Part shown: positions 24,886 to 33,489 of the stretch, one piece after another | How positions within the stretch are numbered: the first letter of the stretch is position 1 | Layout: each line of letters starts with the position of its first letter | Assembly (NCBI GenBank): GCA_023381695.1 | Contig: JAMCQP010000083.1 | Coordinates: 69,165 to 133,164, forward strand | DNA length: 64,000 bases | Origin: Bacillota bacterium | GTDB taxonomy: Bacteria; Bacillota; UBA5301; JAMCQP01 | Direction of reading: 5' to 3' | The notes under the pieces: generated by a model | What the model saw: only the letters and a program-made list of their open reading frames with translations | The model's database searches: none | What the model was told of the DNA's origin: nothing | Position numbers and translations under genes: made by a program

Positions 24886-25818
24886 TTGTCCTTCTTTTTC
24901 GGGGTGGTTGTACCTTACGCGGCTCTGATTACGTTCTTCGCCGGCCTGGTCTATCGCGTGGTGAAGTGGGCGCGCGCTCCCGTGCCGTTTCGCATCCCCA
25001 CGACCTGTGGCCAGCAGAAGTCTTTGCCGTGGATCAAGGCCAGTAAATTTGACAATCCTTCCAGCACAGCTGGTGTGGTGGGAAGGATCGCTCTGGAAGC
25101 GCTTCTTTTCCGTTCCCTGTTCAGGAACACCAGGGCCGAGAAGGTCTCTTGGCAAGGAGGCCCGAAACTGGCCTATCGCTGGGAAAAATGGCTCTGGCTG
25201 GCGGCGTTGTCCTTTCACTGGTCCTTCCTGATCATCTTCCTCAGGCATCTGCGCTTTTTCACCGCGCCCGTGCCTTCTCTGATCCGCCTGATTGACGGCG
25301 TCGACGGGTTTTTGCGGGTCGGGGCGCAGGGGCTCTTTATTACGGATGTCTTGATCCTGGTGGCCGTCACCTACCTTTTCCTGAGAAGAGTGGTTCTGCC
25401 TCAAGTGCGGTACATATCCCTTCCCTCCGACTACTTTCCGCCCTTGTTGATCCTTTCTCTGGCCCTTTCCGGGGTTCTGATGCGGTATTTCTTCAGGGTG
25501 GATGTGACCGCCGTTAAAGAGCTGGCCATGGGACTGGTTACCTTCCATCCAAAGGTGCCGGAGGGGATCGGCGTTCTCTTTTATATCCATTTGTTTCTCG
25601 TCGGCAGCCTGTTTGCCTGCTTTCCTTTCAGCAAGCTGGTGCACATGGCGGGGATCTTCCTTACCCCGACCAGAAACCTGCCCAACGACAGCCGGGCTAA
25701 CCGGCATATCGATCCCTGGGATTACCCGGTGAAGATCCATCCGTATGAGATGTACGAGCAGGAATTCGGCAAGAAGATGGCGGAAGCCGGATTGCCCGTC
25801 GAAAAGAGGTGGATGTAG
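24886..25818 (+). CDS. dsrM: DsrM, membrane cytochrome b subunit of DsrMKJOP
   Basis: A 310-aa NarI-like membrane protein with about six hydrophobic segments and several membrane histidines ('SFHWSFLIIFLRHLRFF', 'FYIHLFLVG', 'KLVHMAG') suited to two b hemes. It opens 'FFFGVVVPYAALITFFAGLVYRVVKWARAPVPFRIPTTCGQQ', the DsrM pattern. It would take electrons from menaquinol and pass them to DsrK on the cytosolic side. The start is TTG, eight bases after GGAGG. It nearly overlaps dsrK. A shorter paralogue lies eight kilobases downstream. Confidence 0.93.
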   Translation: MSFFFGVVVPYAALITFFAGLVYRVVKWARAPVPFRIPTTCGQQKSLPWIKASKFDNPSSTAGVVGRIALEALLFRSLFRNTRAEKVSWQGGPKLAYRWEKWLWLAALSFHWSFLIIFLRHLRFFTAPVPSLIRLIDGVDGFLRVGAQGLFITDVLILVAVTYLFLRRVVLPQVRYISLPSDYFPPLLILSLALSGVLMRYFFRVDVTAVKELAMGLVTFHPKVPEGIGVLFYIHLFLVGSLFACFPFSKLVHMAGIFLTPTRNLPNDSRANRHIDPWDYPVKIHPYEMYEQEFGKKMAEAGLPVEKRWM

Positions 25819-25820
25819 GG

Positions 25821-27437
25821 ATGGCGTCGCTTCCGAAACCGGATGAACTGGCGGGAATCAATTACAACCCCCCGCGCACCGGGTGGAGGGATACGCCTGT
25901 GGAGTTCAGGCGGGGCACCTATTGCTATGGCGCCAAGCCCAAAAACCTGGAAGCCGTCGGGCTTCCCAACCCCAGGGACTGGTCGCCGGAAGATCAGGAC
26001 TGGAAGCTGCCGGAAAACTGGAAGGAGATCATCCTGGAAGGGCTCAGAGAACGTCTGGGCAGGTTTCGTTCGTTGCAGATCTTTATGGATGCCTGTGTGC
26101 GTTGTGGGGCCTGCGCCGACAAATGCCACTTCTTCATCGGGTCGGGAGACCCCAGAAATATGCCCGTTCTGCGGGCCGAGCTTCTCAGGTCGGTATATCG
26201 CCGGGATTTCACCACCGCGGGAAAGATCTTCGGCAAGCTGGCCGGGGCACGGGATCTCACGGAGGAAGTGCTGAAGGAGTGGTACTACTACTTCTTTCAA
26301 TGCACCGAATGCCGCCGCTGTTCGGTCTTCTGCCCATTCGGCATCGATACGGCGGAGATCACGATCCTCGCCAGGGAGCTGCTCAACCTGGTGGGTTGCA
26401 ATATCGACTGGATCGCCGCTCCCGTGGCCAATTGCTACCGGACGGGGAACCACCTCGGCATCCAGCCCCACGCTTTCAAGGACATGATCGATTTTTGCAC
26501 GGAAGACATTGAGAAGGTGACCGGCGTTAAAGTCGAGCCCACCTTCAACCGGAAGGGCGCCGAAGTCCTTTTTATCACCCCTTCCGGGGATGTCTTCGCG
26601 GATCCGGGCACCTACACCCTGATGGGATACCTGATGCTCTTTCACGAGATCGGACTGGACTACACTTTCAGCACCTACGCCTCCGACGGTGGAAACTTCG
26701 GCCTCTTCACCTCCCATGAGATGATGAAAAGGCTCAACGCCAAGATGTACGCCGAGGCCGGAAGGCTGGGGGTAAAATGGATCCTGGGTGGCGAGTGCGG
26801 CCATATGTGGCGGGTTATTCACCAGTACATGGGCACCATGAACGGTCCCGCGGATTTCCTGGAGGAGCCGGTTTCCCCGATCACCGGCACCAGGTTCGAG
26901 CACGCCCGATCCACGAAGATGATCCATATCGCGGAGTTTACGGCGGATCTGATCCGGCACAACAAAGTGAAGCTGGACCCCGGCCGGAACAATCACCTGA
27001 AAGTCACCTTTCACGACCCCCGCAACACCTCCAGAGCCATGGGGCTCTTCGAAGAGCCGCGGTATGTCCTGCGTAGTGTCTGTAATCACTTTCGCGAGAT
27101 GCCGGAGAATACCATCCGGGAGCAGACATTCTGCTGCGGCAGCGGGGCCGGCCTGAACACGGACGAATACCTGGAGATGAGGTTGCGTGGGGGCTTTCCC
27201 AGGGCCAACGCGGTCAGGTACGTTCACGAGAAGTACGGGGTGAACACGGTGGCCTGTGTTTGCGCGATTGACAGGGCCGTGCTGCCTACCCTGATGGACT
27301 ACTGGGTTCCCGGGGTAGGGGTCGCCGGTTTGCACGAACTGGTGGGAAACGCCCTGGTGATGCAAGGAGAAAACGATCGGACGACGGATCTGCGCGGCAA
27401 CCCCTTGCACGGAAGGGAGGAAGGGGAGGATGTATAA
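25821..27437 (+). CDS. dsrK: DsrK, HdrD-like iron-sulfur subunit of DsrMKJOP
   Basis: A 538-aa cytosolic protein related to heterodisulfide reductase HdrD. Two ferredoxin-type clusters are visible, 'CVRCGACADKCHF' and 'CTECRRCSVFCPFGID'. The C-terminal region has 'FCCGSGAGLNTDEY' and 'VACVCAIDRA', where the special active cluster sits. DsrK is thought to reduce the trisulfide of DsrC. The first position of the CCG motif reads 'HDPRN', with Arg where the second copy downstream (dsrK2) has Cys in 'HDSC', and the last pair is CVC and not CxxC. The ATG at 25821 follows GAGGTGG and is preferred over the GTG at 25809. Confidence 0.93.
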   Translation: MASLPKPDELAGINYNPPRTGWRDTPVEFRRGTYCYGAKPKNLEAVGLPNPRDWSPEDQDWKLPENWKEIILEGLRERLGRFRSLQIFMDACVRCGACADKCHFFIGSGDPRNMPVLRAELLRSVYRRDFTTAGKIFGKLAGARDLTEEVLKEWYYYFFQCTECRRCSVFCPFGIDTAEITILARELLNLVGCNIDWIAAPVANCYRTGNHLGIQPHAFKDMIDFCTEDIEKVTGVKVEPTFNRKGAEVLFITPSGDVFADPGTYTLMGYLMLFHEIGLDYTFSTYASDGGNFGLFTSHEMMKRLNAKMYAEAGRLGVKWILGGECGHMWRVIHQYMGTMNGPADFLEEPVSPITGTRFEHARSTKMIHIAEFTADLIRHNKVKLDPGRNNHLKVTFHDPRNTSRAMGLFEEPRYVLRSVCNHFREMPENTIREQTFCCGSGAGLNTDEYLEMRLRGGFPRANAVRYVHEKYGVNTVACVCAIDRAVLPTLMDYWVPGVGVAGLHELVGNALVMQGENDRTTDLRGNPLHGREEGEDV

Positions 27438-27828
27438 CGCGCGCCCCGTAATCATCGGCCTGGCCGTCTTCATCGGGTTGACGACTTTCCCGATCTGGCG
27501 TGCCCTGGAAAAAGCCGCGCCCGCGCCGGAGCCAGAGCTTGACACGCCGGCCATCCAGCAAATGCCGGAAAAGTTGTGCGTGGAGGCCACGCCGACCATG
27601 CGGGCCCGCCATATGCAACTTCTCGGCGACTGGCGCGCCGGAGTTGTCAGGGACGGCCGCACCGTCTATGCCGGCCAGGCCGGAAAGAAGTATGAGATGA
27701 GCCTTCAGAAGACTTGCCTGAAATGCCATGCGAACAAGGACAAGTTTTGCGATCAATGCCATGACTATGCGGGAGTGCAGCCGGACTGCTGGACCTGCCA
27801 CATTGCTCCGGGGGAGAATAAGCCATGA
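27430..27828 (+). CDS. dsrJ: DsrJ, membrane-anchored triheme cytochrome c
   Basis: A 132-aa protein with an uncleaved N-terminal helix and three CxxCH heme sites at about 96 (CLKCH), 107 (CDQCH) and 120 (CWTCH). C50 in 'KLCVEATPTMRARHM' matches the conserved cysteine that is an axial heme ligand in Allochromatium DsrJ. It faces outward in the DsrMKJOP complex; its partner is not known. It overlaps the end of dsrK by eight bases and dsrO by four. A c-type cytochrome of this kind is unusual for Gram-positive dsr clusters, which typically carry only dsrMK. Confidence 0.95.
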   Translation: MYNARPVIIGLAVFIGLTTFPIWRALEKAAPAPEPELDTPAIQQMPEKLCVEATPTMRARHMQLLGDWRAGVVRDGRTVYAGQAGKKYEMSLQKTCLKCHANKDKFCDQCHDYAGVQPDCWTCHIAPGENKP

Positions 27829-28604
27829 AGATCAGCAGGAGAAGCTTTTTGAAGATGGGTGGAACTTTCGCCCTGGGGTTCACAGCCCTGCCGGGGTTGA
27901 AGGCGTTTGCGGCAAGCGGCCTGCTTAAGGCTTCGCCGGATCCGAAAGCCCTGGCGGGCAAAAAATGGGCCATGGCCATCAATATGAAGGTCTGCCGGGA
28001 GAAGGGGCCGGAAGGCTGCAAAGAGTGTGTCGTCGCCTGCCACCAGGTGCACAACGTGCCCGACATCGGCAACCCCAAGGAAGAGGTCAAGTGGATCTGG
28101 AAGGAGCCTTTTGCCAACGCATTTCCAGGGCAGGAACACGAGTACCTGGAGGAGACGGTGAAAGGCCAGCCTTTTCTCGTCCTCTGCAACCATTGCGACA
28201 ACCCCCCCTGCGTGAGGGTGTGCCCGACGCAGGCGACGTTTAAGCGCAAAGACGGGATCGTCGTGATGGACGACCACCGGTGCATCGGCTGCCGGTTCTG
28301 CATGGCCGCCTGCCCGTTCGGGGCAAGGAGCTTTAATTTCCGGGATCCCCGGCCCTATATCCCGAAGTTGAACCGGGAGTTTCCCACCAGGGAGAAAGGG
28401 GTCGTGGAAAAGTGCAATTTCTGCGTGGAAAGGCTCGCCGCCGGCCTGTCACCGGCGTGCGTGGAAGCGTGCCGCCACGGGGCGCTGGTCTTCGGCGACC
28501 TTGAGGATCCCAATGCGGGGATACGGGACGTGCTGAGCTCACGTTTCACGATCCGGCGCAAACCCGAACTTGGGACCCGGCCCAAGGTTTATTATGTGGT
28601 GTGA
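27825..28604 (+). CDS. dsrO: DsrO, Tat-exported four-cluster ferredoxin subunit
   Basis: A 259-aa protein with a twin-arginine signal ('RRSFLKMGG', then a hydrophobic stretch and 'AFA'). Four iron-sulfur sets follow: 'CKECVVACHQVH', 'CDNPPCVRVCP', 'CIGCRFCMAACPFGARSF' and 'CNFCVERLAAG..CVEAC'. It is the outer-face electron carrier that pairs with DsrP. The length matches the family. The gene overlaps both neighbours, so dsrJOP are tightly coupled. Confidence 0.95.
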   Translation: MKISRRSFLKMGGTFALGFTALPGLKAFAASGLLKASPDPKALAGKKWAMAINMKVCREKGPEGCKECVVACHQVHNVPDIGNPKEEVKWIWKEPFANAFPGQEHEYLEETVKGQPFLVLCNHCDNPPCVRVCPTQATFKRKDGIVVMDDHRCIGCRFCMAACPFGARSFNFRDPRPYIPKLNREFPTREKGVVEKCNFCVERLAAGLSPACVEACRHGALVFGDLEDPNAGIRDVLSSRFTIRRKPELGTRPKVYYVV

Positions 28605-28627
28605 GAAGCTCTGCGGGAGGGGTTGTG

Positions 28628-29821
28628 GTGCTTAAAAGGGCTCTCGGCGGAAGCCAGAGATACTGGAGCTGGATGTTTTTCCTGTTGGCGCTGGTGGGCA
28701 CAGGGCTTGCCTGCTATATCCGGCAGCTTGATCGGGGCCTGGCCATCACCGGCATGAGCCGGGACGTTTCCTGGGGCCTCTATATCGGCCAGTTCACCTT
28801 CCTGGTGGGGGTGGCCGCCTCGGCGGTGATGGTGGTTTTGCCGTATTACGTGCACCATGTCAAGGAGTTTGGCGGAATTACCATCTTTGGCGAGTTTCTG
28901 GCCGTGGCCGCGGTGCTCATGTCCTTGCTCTTCGTCATCGTGGACCTCGGCAAGCCCATGCGCCTCCTGAACCTCCTGCTCTATCCGACGCCCGGCTCGA
29001 TCATGTTCTGGGACATGATCGTCCTGACCGGATATCTCCTGCTGAATATCGTGATCGGATGGAACGTGCTTGAATCGGAACGTGAAGCGGTGCCGCCCCC
29101 GAAGTGGGTCAAACCGCTGATCTATCTTTCCGTTCCCTGGGCGGTCAGCATCCACACGGTCACGGCTTTTCTGTACGCCGGTCTCCCGGGCAGGCCGTAC
29201 TGGCTCACCGCCATCATGGCCGCCAGGTTTCTGGCCTCGGCGTTTGCTGCCGGCCCGGCGCTGCTCATCCTTTTGGGCCTGATCATCAGGAGGTCCAGCA
29301 ACTTTGCGCCAGGCGGGGACGTGATCCAGAAGCTCGCCAGAATTGTTGCCTACGCGATGATCATCAGCGTCTTCTTCGTGGGTCTGGAATTCTTCACCGC
29401 TTTCTACAGCCAGGTGCCCGGGCACATGCAGAGTCTTGAGTACCTCTTCGCCGGCCTGGACGGGCACCGGAACCTGGTTCCTTTCATGTGGATCTCTGCG
29501 GTGCTGGCGGTTACGGCGCTCGTCCTCCTGATCAATCCCGCCACGCGCGAGAACGAAAGGACCCTCCAGATAGCTTGCGCGGCCGTGTTCATCTCCCTGT
29601 GGCTTGAAAAGGGGCTCGGCCTGGTGGTGGGCGGTTTCATTCCCAGCGCGGTGGAAAGGGTGACCGACTATGCGCCGACCGTGCCCGAGCTGTTGATCGC
29701 CCTGGGAATCTGGGCTGCCGGTGGACTGTTGCTCACGATCCTTTACAAGATCGCCGTTTCCGTCAAGGAGGAAGAGCCCGGAATGGTGGAACTGGCGCAA
29801 AAACGAAGGGAAGTGGTGTAG
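28628..29821 (+). CDS. dsrP: DsrP, NrfD-type quinol-interacting membrane subunit
   Basis: A 397-aa protein with about ten membrane helices, starting 'LKRALGGSQRYWSWMFFLLALVGTGLACYIRQLDRGLAITGMSRDVSWGLYIGQFTFLVG', a clear NrfD/DsrP pattern. It exchanges electrons between the menaquinone pool and DsrO. The GTG at 28628 has GGGAGGGG just upstream. The track GTG at 28601 overlaps dsrO and lacks a good site. Its TAG stop overlaps the GTG of the ferredoxin gene. Confidence 0.93.
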   Translation: MLKRALGGSQRYWSWMFFLLALVGTGLACYIRQLDRGLAITGMSRDVSWGLYIGQFTFLVGVAASAVMVVLPYYVHHVKEFGGITIFGEFLAVAAVLMSLLFVIVDLGKPMRLLNLLLYPTPGSIMFWDMIVLTGYLLLNIVIGWNVLESEREAVPPPKWVKPLIYLSVPWAVSIHTVTAFLYAGLPGRPYWLTAIMAARFLASAFAAGPALLILLGLIIRRSSNFAPGGDVIQKLARIVAYAMIISVFFVGLEFFTAFYSQVPGHMQSLEYLFAGLDGHRNLVPFMWISAVLAVTALVLLINPATRENERTLQIACAAVFISLWLEKGLGLVVGGFIPSAVERVTDYAPTVPELLIALGIWAAGGLLLTILYKIAVSVKEEEPGMVELAQKRREVV

Positions 29822-30012
29822 TGTACCTGGTCGAGGTGAACCGTGAACTTTGCAGCGGTTGCGGGGAGTGCGTCGGCGCCTGCCCGGCGAAGCTCCTGGC
29901 TCTGGACGGCGAGAAGAAGAGTTTTGTGCAGGGAGATCCGGCGGAGTGCCTGGGATGTGAAAGCTGTACCATTCTCTGCACCAGGGGCGCCGTCAAGGTG
30001 ACCGAGTATTGA
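29821..30012 (+). CDS. Two-cluster [4Fe-4S] ferredoxin between dsrP and dsrA
   Basis: A 63-aa ferredoxin with two full CxxCxxCxxxC sets ('CSGCGECVGACP' and 'CLGCESCTILC'). It has no signal peptide and is cytosolic. It is coupled to dsrP by a one-base overlap, so it probably belongs to the Dsr electron route, perhaps as a donor to DsrAB. A ferredoxin gene is common in dsr clusters, but its partner has not been shown here. Confidence 0.88.
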   Translation: MYLVEVNRELCSGCGECVGACPAKLLALDGEKKSFVQGDPAECLGCESCTILCTRGAVKVTEY

Positions 30013-30019
30013 CCGGGGT

Positions 30020-30070
30020 GAAAAAGGAGGTGAGGTGGCCACCGGCTCATACAGGAGCCAGTAATCGAGT
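30020..30070 (+). other. Hairpins and possible nine-residue leader peptide before dsrA
   Basis: The 85-base gap holds AAAAAGGAGGTGAG followed by a GTG frame for 'MATGSYRSQ', then stop. GGTGGCCACC and GGCTC/GAGCC can fold within it. The small frame may only be chance; the hairpins could mark RNA processing between the dsrMKJOP part and dsrAB. Confidence 0.3.
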
Positions 30071-30097
30071 TGAATCTTTACCGGAGGTGAGTAGGTT

Positions 30098-31303
30098 ATG
30101 GCAATCAACAAGCACGAGATGCCGGACTCGGAGACCCCACGTCTTGACGAATTGGAAAAGGGTCCCTGGCCAAGCTTTGTCACCGAGATGCGGGAGGCTG
30201 CCGGGAAGAAACCGGCGGCCAGGGATCTGATGCGGCAACTGGAAAAATCGTATGGCGAGAAGGTTGGCCACTGGAAGCACGGCGGGATTGTGGGCGTTAA
30301 AGGATACGGGGGAGGGGTTATTGGCCGTTATTCGGATAGCCCCGAGGAGTTTCCCGGTGTTCGGGAATTTCATACTTTGCGTGTAAACCAGCCCAGCGGG
30401 TGGTTTTATACCAGCAAGGCCCTCCGGCAGCTCTGCGATGTCTGGGACAAGCACGGCTCCGGCCTTACCAACTTCCACGGGTCCACCGGGGACGTCATCC
30501 TTTTGGGCGCTCCCACGGGGAACCTCCAGGCTTGCTTTGATGATTTGAGCGACATCGGCTTCGACCTGGGCGGGTCGGGCGGGGACCTGCGTACGCCGAG
30601 CGCCTGCGTGGGCCCGGCGCGGTGCGAATTTGCCAACTTTGACACGCTGGACGCCTGCCAGAAGGTTACCATGGCCTTCCAGGATGAACTTCACCGCCCG
30701 CAGTGGCCGTACAAGTTCAAGGTCAAGATTTCGGGCTGCCCCAACGACTGCGTGGCCGCCCAGGCGCGGGCCGATTTCTCCCTGATTGGCACCTGGCGGG
30801 ATACCCTGCGCATTGACCAGGAGGCGGTGAAAGCTTACGCCGCCCAGGGGATGGACATCCGCGGGGAGGTCTGCGACCACTGCCCCACCAGGGCCCTGTC
30901 CTGGGATGACGCCCAAAAGCAGCTCAATCTGGTGGCGGAGGACTGCGTCCGGTGCATGCATTGCATCAACAAGATGCCCAGGGCCATCCGGCCGGGGGTG
31001 CAAAAGGGAGCCACGGTGCTCATCGGCGGCAAAGCCACCATCTTGCGGTCGGCCTTTCTTTCCTGGGTGCTGGTTCCCTTTATAAAGGTCGAGCCGCCGT
31101 ACACGGAATTGCTTGACCTGTTGCGGCGCATCACCGACTGGTGGGCGGATAACGCCAAGAGCAGGGAGCGGATCGGCGAACTCATCTACCGCGTCGGCAT
31201 GCGCACCTTCCTGGATGGCGTGGGCCTGCCGGCGGTGCCCCAGATGGTGAAGGAACCGCGGGCCAACCCGTATATCTTCTGGCGTTCCGAGGAGGTGAAA
31301 TAG
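30098..31303 (+). CDS. dsrA: Dissimilatory sulfite reductase alpha subunit
   Basis: A 401-aa protein. The siroheme/[4Fe-4S] cysteines appear as 'CVGPARC' (Cx5C) and 'SGCPNDC' (Cx3C). The inserted ferredoxin domain has 'CDHCPTRAL' and '[18 protein letters not shown]'. '[10 protein letters not shown]' and the nearby '[18 protein letters not shown]' are typical DsrA. With DsrB it makes the alpha2beta2 enzyme that reduces sulfite six electrons deep, handing sulfur to DsrC. GGAGGTGAG precedes the ATG. dsrB follows after one base. Confidence 0.96.
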   Translation: MAINKHEMPDSETPRLDELEKGPWPSFVTEMREAAGKKPAARDLMRQLEKSYGEKVGHWKHGGIVGVKGYGGGVIGRYSDSPEEFPGVREFHTLRVNQPSGWFYTSKALRQLCDVWDKHGSGLTNFHGSTGDVILLGAPTGNLQACFDDLSDIGFDLGGSGGDLRTPSACVGPARCEFANFDTLDACQKVTMAFQDELHRPQWPYKFKVKISGCPNDCVAAQARADFSLIGTWRDTLRIDQEAVKAYAAQGMDIRGEVCDHCPTRALSWDDAQKQLNLVAEDCVRCMHCINKMPRAIRPGVQKGATVLIGGKATILRSAFLSWVLVPFIKVEPPYTELLDLLRRITDWWADNAKSRERIGELIYRVGMRTFLDGVGLPAVPQMVKEPRANPYIFWRSEEVK

Positions 31304-31304
31304 C

Positions 31305-32363
31305 ATGCCCAAATTGGACTTCGGACCCCCTGACTTTCATGCCATGCTTCCCCCCGTCATCAAGCGCAACTACGGGCAATGGCGCTATCACGAAATCTTG
31401 AAACCGGGCTTGCTCAAACATGTGGCCGAAAGCGGTGAAGCTTTGTTTACCGTGCGCGCGGGCACGCCGCGGTTGCTGAACACCGATTCGGTGAGGCGCA
31501 TCGCCGATCTGGCCGACAAGTACTGCGACGGCTACGTACGCTTCACCAGCCGGCATAACCTGGAGTTTCTCATAAGCGACGAGTCCAGGGTGGAGCCGTT
31601 GCTGGCGGAGCTGAAGAAGTTCAACATCCCGGTGGGCGGCACCGGCAACTCCATGAGCAGCATCGTGCACACCCAGGGCTGGATCCACTGCCACACCCCG
31701 GCCACGGACGCTTCCGGCGTGGTGAAGGCGGTCATGGATGAACTCTTTCAACACTATACCCACATGGACCTGCCGGCCAAGCTGAAGGTGGCCATGGCCT
31801 GCTGCCTGAACATGTGCGGCGCCGTGCACTGCTCGGATATCGCCATACTGGGGGTGCATCGCACGCCGCCAAAGGTGGACCATGAGGCTCTGGCCAGGGG
31901 TTGCGAGGTGCCCACGGTGGTTGCCAGTTGTCCCACGGCGGCCCTCCGGCCGAATCCCAGGCTGAAGAGCGTGGACGTGGTGGAGGAACGCTGCATGTAC
32001 TGCGGCAACTGTTTCACCATGTGCCCGGCCATGAAGATCATGGACGGAGAGCACGACGGCATCTCCATCTGGGTGGGCGGCAAGGTGGGCAACGCCCGCA
32101 CGGCGCCCATGTTCTCCAAGCTGGCGATCCCCTTCCTGCCCAATAACCCGCCGCGCTGGCCGGAGGTGGTGGACGCGGTCAAAAACATCGTCGACGTCTG
32201 GGCCGCCCATGCCATAAAGGGCGAGCGCGTAGGGGAATGGATCAACCGGGTGGGCTGGGAACGGTTCTTTGAACTGACCGGCTTGCCGTTTACGGATAAG
32301 CATGTGGACGACTTCATCTTCTCTGTTCCCTCCTTCCGTTCCAGCACCCAGTTCAAGTGGTAG
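31305..32363 (+). CDS. dsrB: Dissimilatory sulfite reductase beta subunit
   Basis: A 352-aa protein with the catalytic siroheme cysteines in 'CCLNMCGAVHCSDIAI', the DsrB signature 'HTQGWIHCHTPATDASGVVKAVMDEL' and a ferredoxin insert 'ERCMYCGNCFTMCPAMKI'. DsrB carries the active siroheme site. The length is normal. A long hairpin and not dsrD follows. The reductive or oxidative type cannot be settled by eye, but the clostridial setting, full-length ferredoxin inserts and absence of dsrEFH favour the reductive direction. Confidence 0.96.
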   Translation: MPKLDFGPPDFHAMLPPVIKRNYGQWRYHEILKPGLLKHVAESGEALFTVRAGTPRLLNTDSVRRIADLADKYCDGYVRFTSRHNLEFLISDESRVEPLLAELKKFNIPVGGTGNSMSSIVHTQGWIHCHTPATDASGVVKAVMDELFQHYTHMDLPAKLKVAMACCLNMCGAVHCSDIAILGVHRTPPKVDHEALARGCEVPTVVASCPTAALRPNPRLKSVDVVEERCMYCGNCFTMCPAMKIMDGEHDGISIWVGGKVGNARTAPMFSKLAIPFLPNNPPRWPEVVDAVKNIVDVWAAHAIKGERVGEWINRVGWERFFELTGLPFTDKHVDDFIFSVPSFRSSTQFKW

Positions 32364-32382
32364 GGCAAAAGAGCGGCGTTTT

Positions 32383-32429
32383 TCCCGGGGATCTGCGGTC
32401 CGGCGGATGGGAACCACAGATCTCCGGGA
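32383..32429 (+). other. Long hairpin between dsrB and dsrC
   Basis: TCCCGGGGATCTGCGGT pairs with ACCACAGATCTCCGGGA: sixteen of seventeen positions pair, including one G-T, around a 13-base loop. No T-run follows, so it is not a normal terminator. It occupies the gap where dsrD is often found. A role in RNA processing or in protecting the dsrAB or dsrC message is likely. Confidence 0.8.
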
Positions 32430-32485
32430 TAACGGGAATGGAGCAAGGCGGGCTCAGGTACGATCTAAACGGAGGTGCTTCTGCG

Positions 32486-32803
32486 ATGTCTGAAATTAAT
32501 CTGGCCGGAGTTGCCGTGCAAATTGACGAGGACGGTTTCATTCAGGACACCGGCAAATGGAATGAGGCCGTGGCCAAGGCCCTGGCGGAAACGGAGGGGA
32601 TCACCGGATTATCCGAGGACCACTGGAAGATCATCAACTACCTGCGAAAATACTACCTGGAATTCGGGATTGCCCCGATGATCAGGAAACTCTGCAAGGA
32701 AACAGGCTATGACCTCAAGACCATCTATGAGTTGTTCCCGTCCGGACCGGCCAAGGGCGCCTGCAAGATCGCCGGTTTGCCCAAACCCACCGGGTGCGTC
32801 TAG
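32486..32803 (+). CDS. dsrC: DsrC, sulfur-carrying substrate protein of sulfite reduction
   Basis: A 105-aa protein ending 'GACKIAGLPKPTGCV' with both redox cysteines of true DsrC, C93 and the penultimate C104; TusE-type relatives have only the latter. DsrC takes the sulfur made by DsrAB as a trisulfide, which DsrK then reduces. The ATG at 32486 follows GGAGGTG at eight bases. The upstream part of the track ORF is the hairpin region. It is directly followed by the second dsrM-dsrK pair, suggesting that pair works on DsrC. Confidence 0.96.
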   Translation: MSEINLAGVAVQIDEDGFIQDTGKWNEAVAKALAETEGITGLSEDHWKIINYLRKYYLEFGIAPMIRKLCKETGYDLKTIYELFPSGPAKGACKIAGLPKPTGCV

Positions 32804-32826
32804 TATTGCGGCAGGGAGGGAGAAAG

Positions 32827-33489
32827 TTGGGACTGTGGTTTGTCATCGGAGGCATACTTCCCTATCTGGCACTTCTGGTGGGCGTGGGCGGCCTGATCAG
32901 CCGCATTTTGCGCTGGGCGCGCGCGCCGCAACACCTGCACTGGGAGCTCTTTCCCTACCCGTCCACCCCGGCGGGGCAGACGGGGGAACTCCTGGCGGAG
33001 GTCTTCACGCTCCGGAGTCTGTACAGCTACAACCTGCGGTTCTGGCTGCCATCTCTTACCATGCACTATGGAATCTATCTGGTGATCCTGTGGATGGGGC
33101 TATCCGCGCTGGGGGTGAGGGATACCGCCGTCGCGGGGGCGGCGGGAGGCGTGCTGGCGGTGGCGGGCGCCGCGGCCCTGGTGGTGATTCGTGCCGCCCG
33201 CAGGGAAACCCGGCAAATCACTGCTCCCGTGGAGTACCTGAATCTGGCCCTGGTCATGGCCATCGGCCTTTCCGGGTTGATTACCGGCTGGTTCCTTCAA
33301 CCGGAAGCTTTCCGGCGGTATGTGATCGGCCTGGCAAGCTTTTCTCCCGTGTTGCCGGCGGCGGAACAACTGGCGCCCATCCTGTTCCTGGAGGTGTTTC
33401 TGCTCTATCTTCCCTTCAGCCGGATGGCCCATTTTGCCGCCAAGTACTTTACCTATCACAAGGTGAAATGGGGGGAGATGGCCAGGTGA
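32827..33489 (+). CDS. Second, shorter DsrM-like cytochrome b subunit
   Basis: A 220-aa membrane protein with five or six hydrophobic segments, opening 'WFVIGGILPYLALLVGVGGLISRILRWARAPQHLHWELFPYP'. Histidines in 'TMHYGIYL' and 'RMAHFAAKYF' could bind heme. It resembles dsrM but is 90 residues shorter, near the size of HdrE/NarI-type subunits and of the DsrM found in two-gene dsrMK clusters of Gram-positive sulfate reducers. The TTG at 32827 has GGGAGGGAG upstream; the track start overlaps dsrC. Its stop overlaps the start of the paired dsrK-like gene. Confidence 0.88.
   Translation: MGLWFVIGGILPYLALLVGVGGLISRILRWARAPQHLHWELFPYPSTPAGQTGELLAEVFTLRSLYSYNLRFWLPSLTMHYGIYLVILWMGLSALGVRDTAVAGAAGGVLAVAGAAALVVIRAARRETRQITAPVEYLNLALVMAIGLSGLITGWFLQPEAFRRYVIGLASFSPVLPAAEQLAPILFLEVFLLYLPFSRMAHFAAKYFTYHKVKWGEMAR

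Noticed and set aside
25722-27662. 646-aa minus-strand ORF opposite dsrK
   Set aside because: Shadow of dsrK and dsrJ. The plus-strand cluster motifs and overlaps leave no doubt about the real genes.
30034-30063. Nine-codon leader peptide before dsrA as a gene
   Set aside because: The frame is short with no attenuation partner, so chance is likely. It is noted only as a low-confidence feature.
32709-33485. Upstream part of the 767-aa ORF that contains the second dsrK
   Set aside because: It overlaps dsrC and the second dsrM in another frame and has no family likeness. The real start is GTG 33486.
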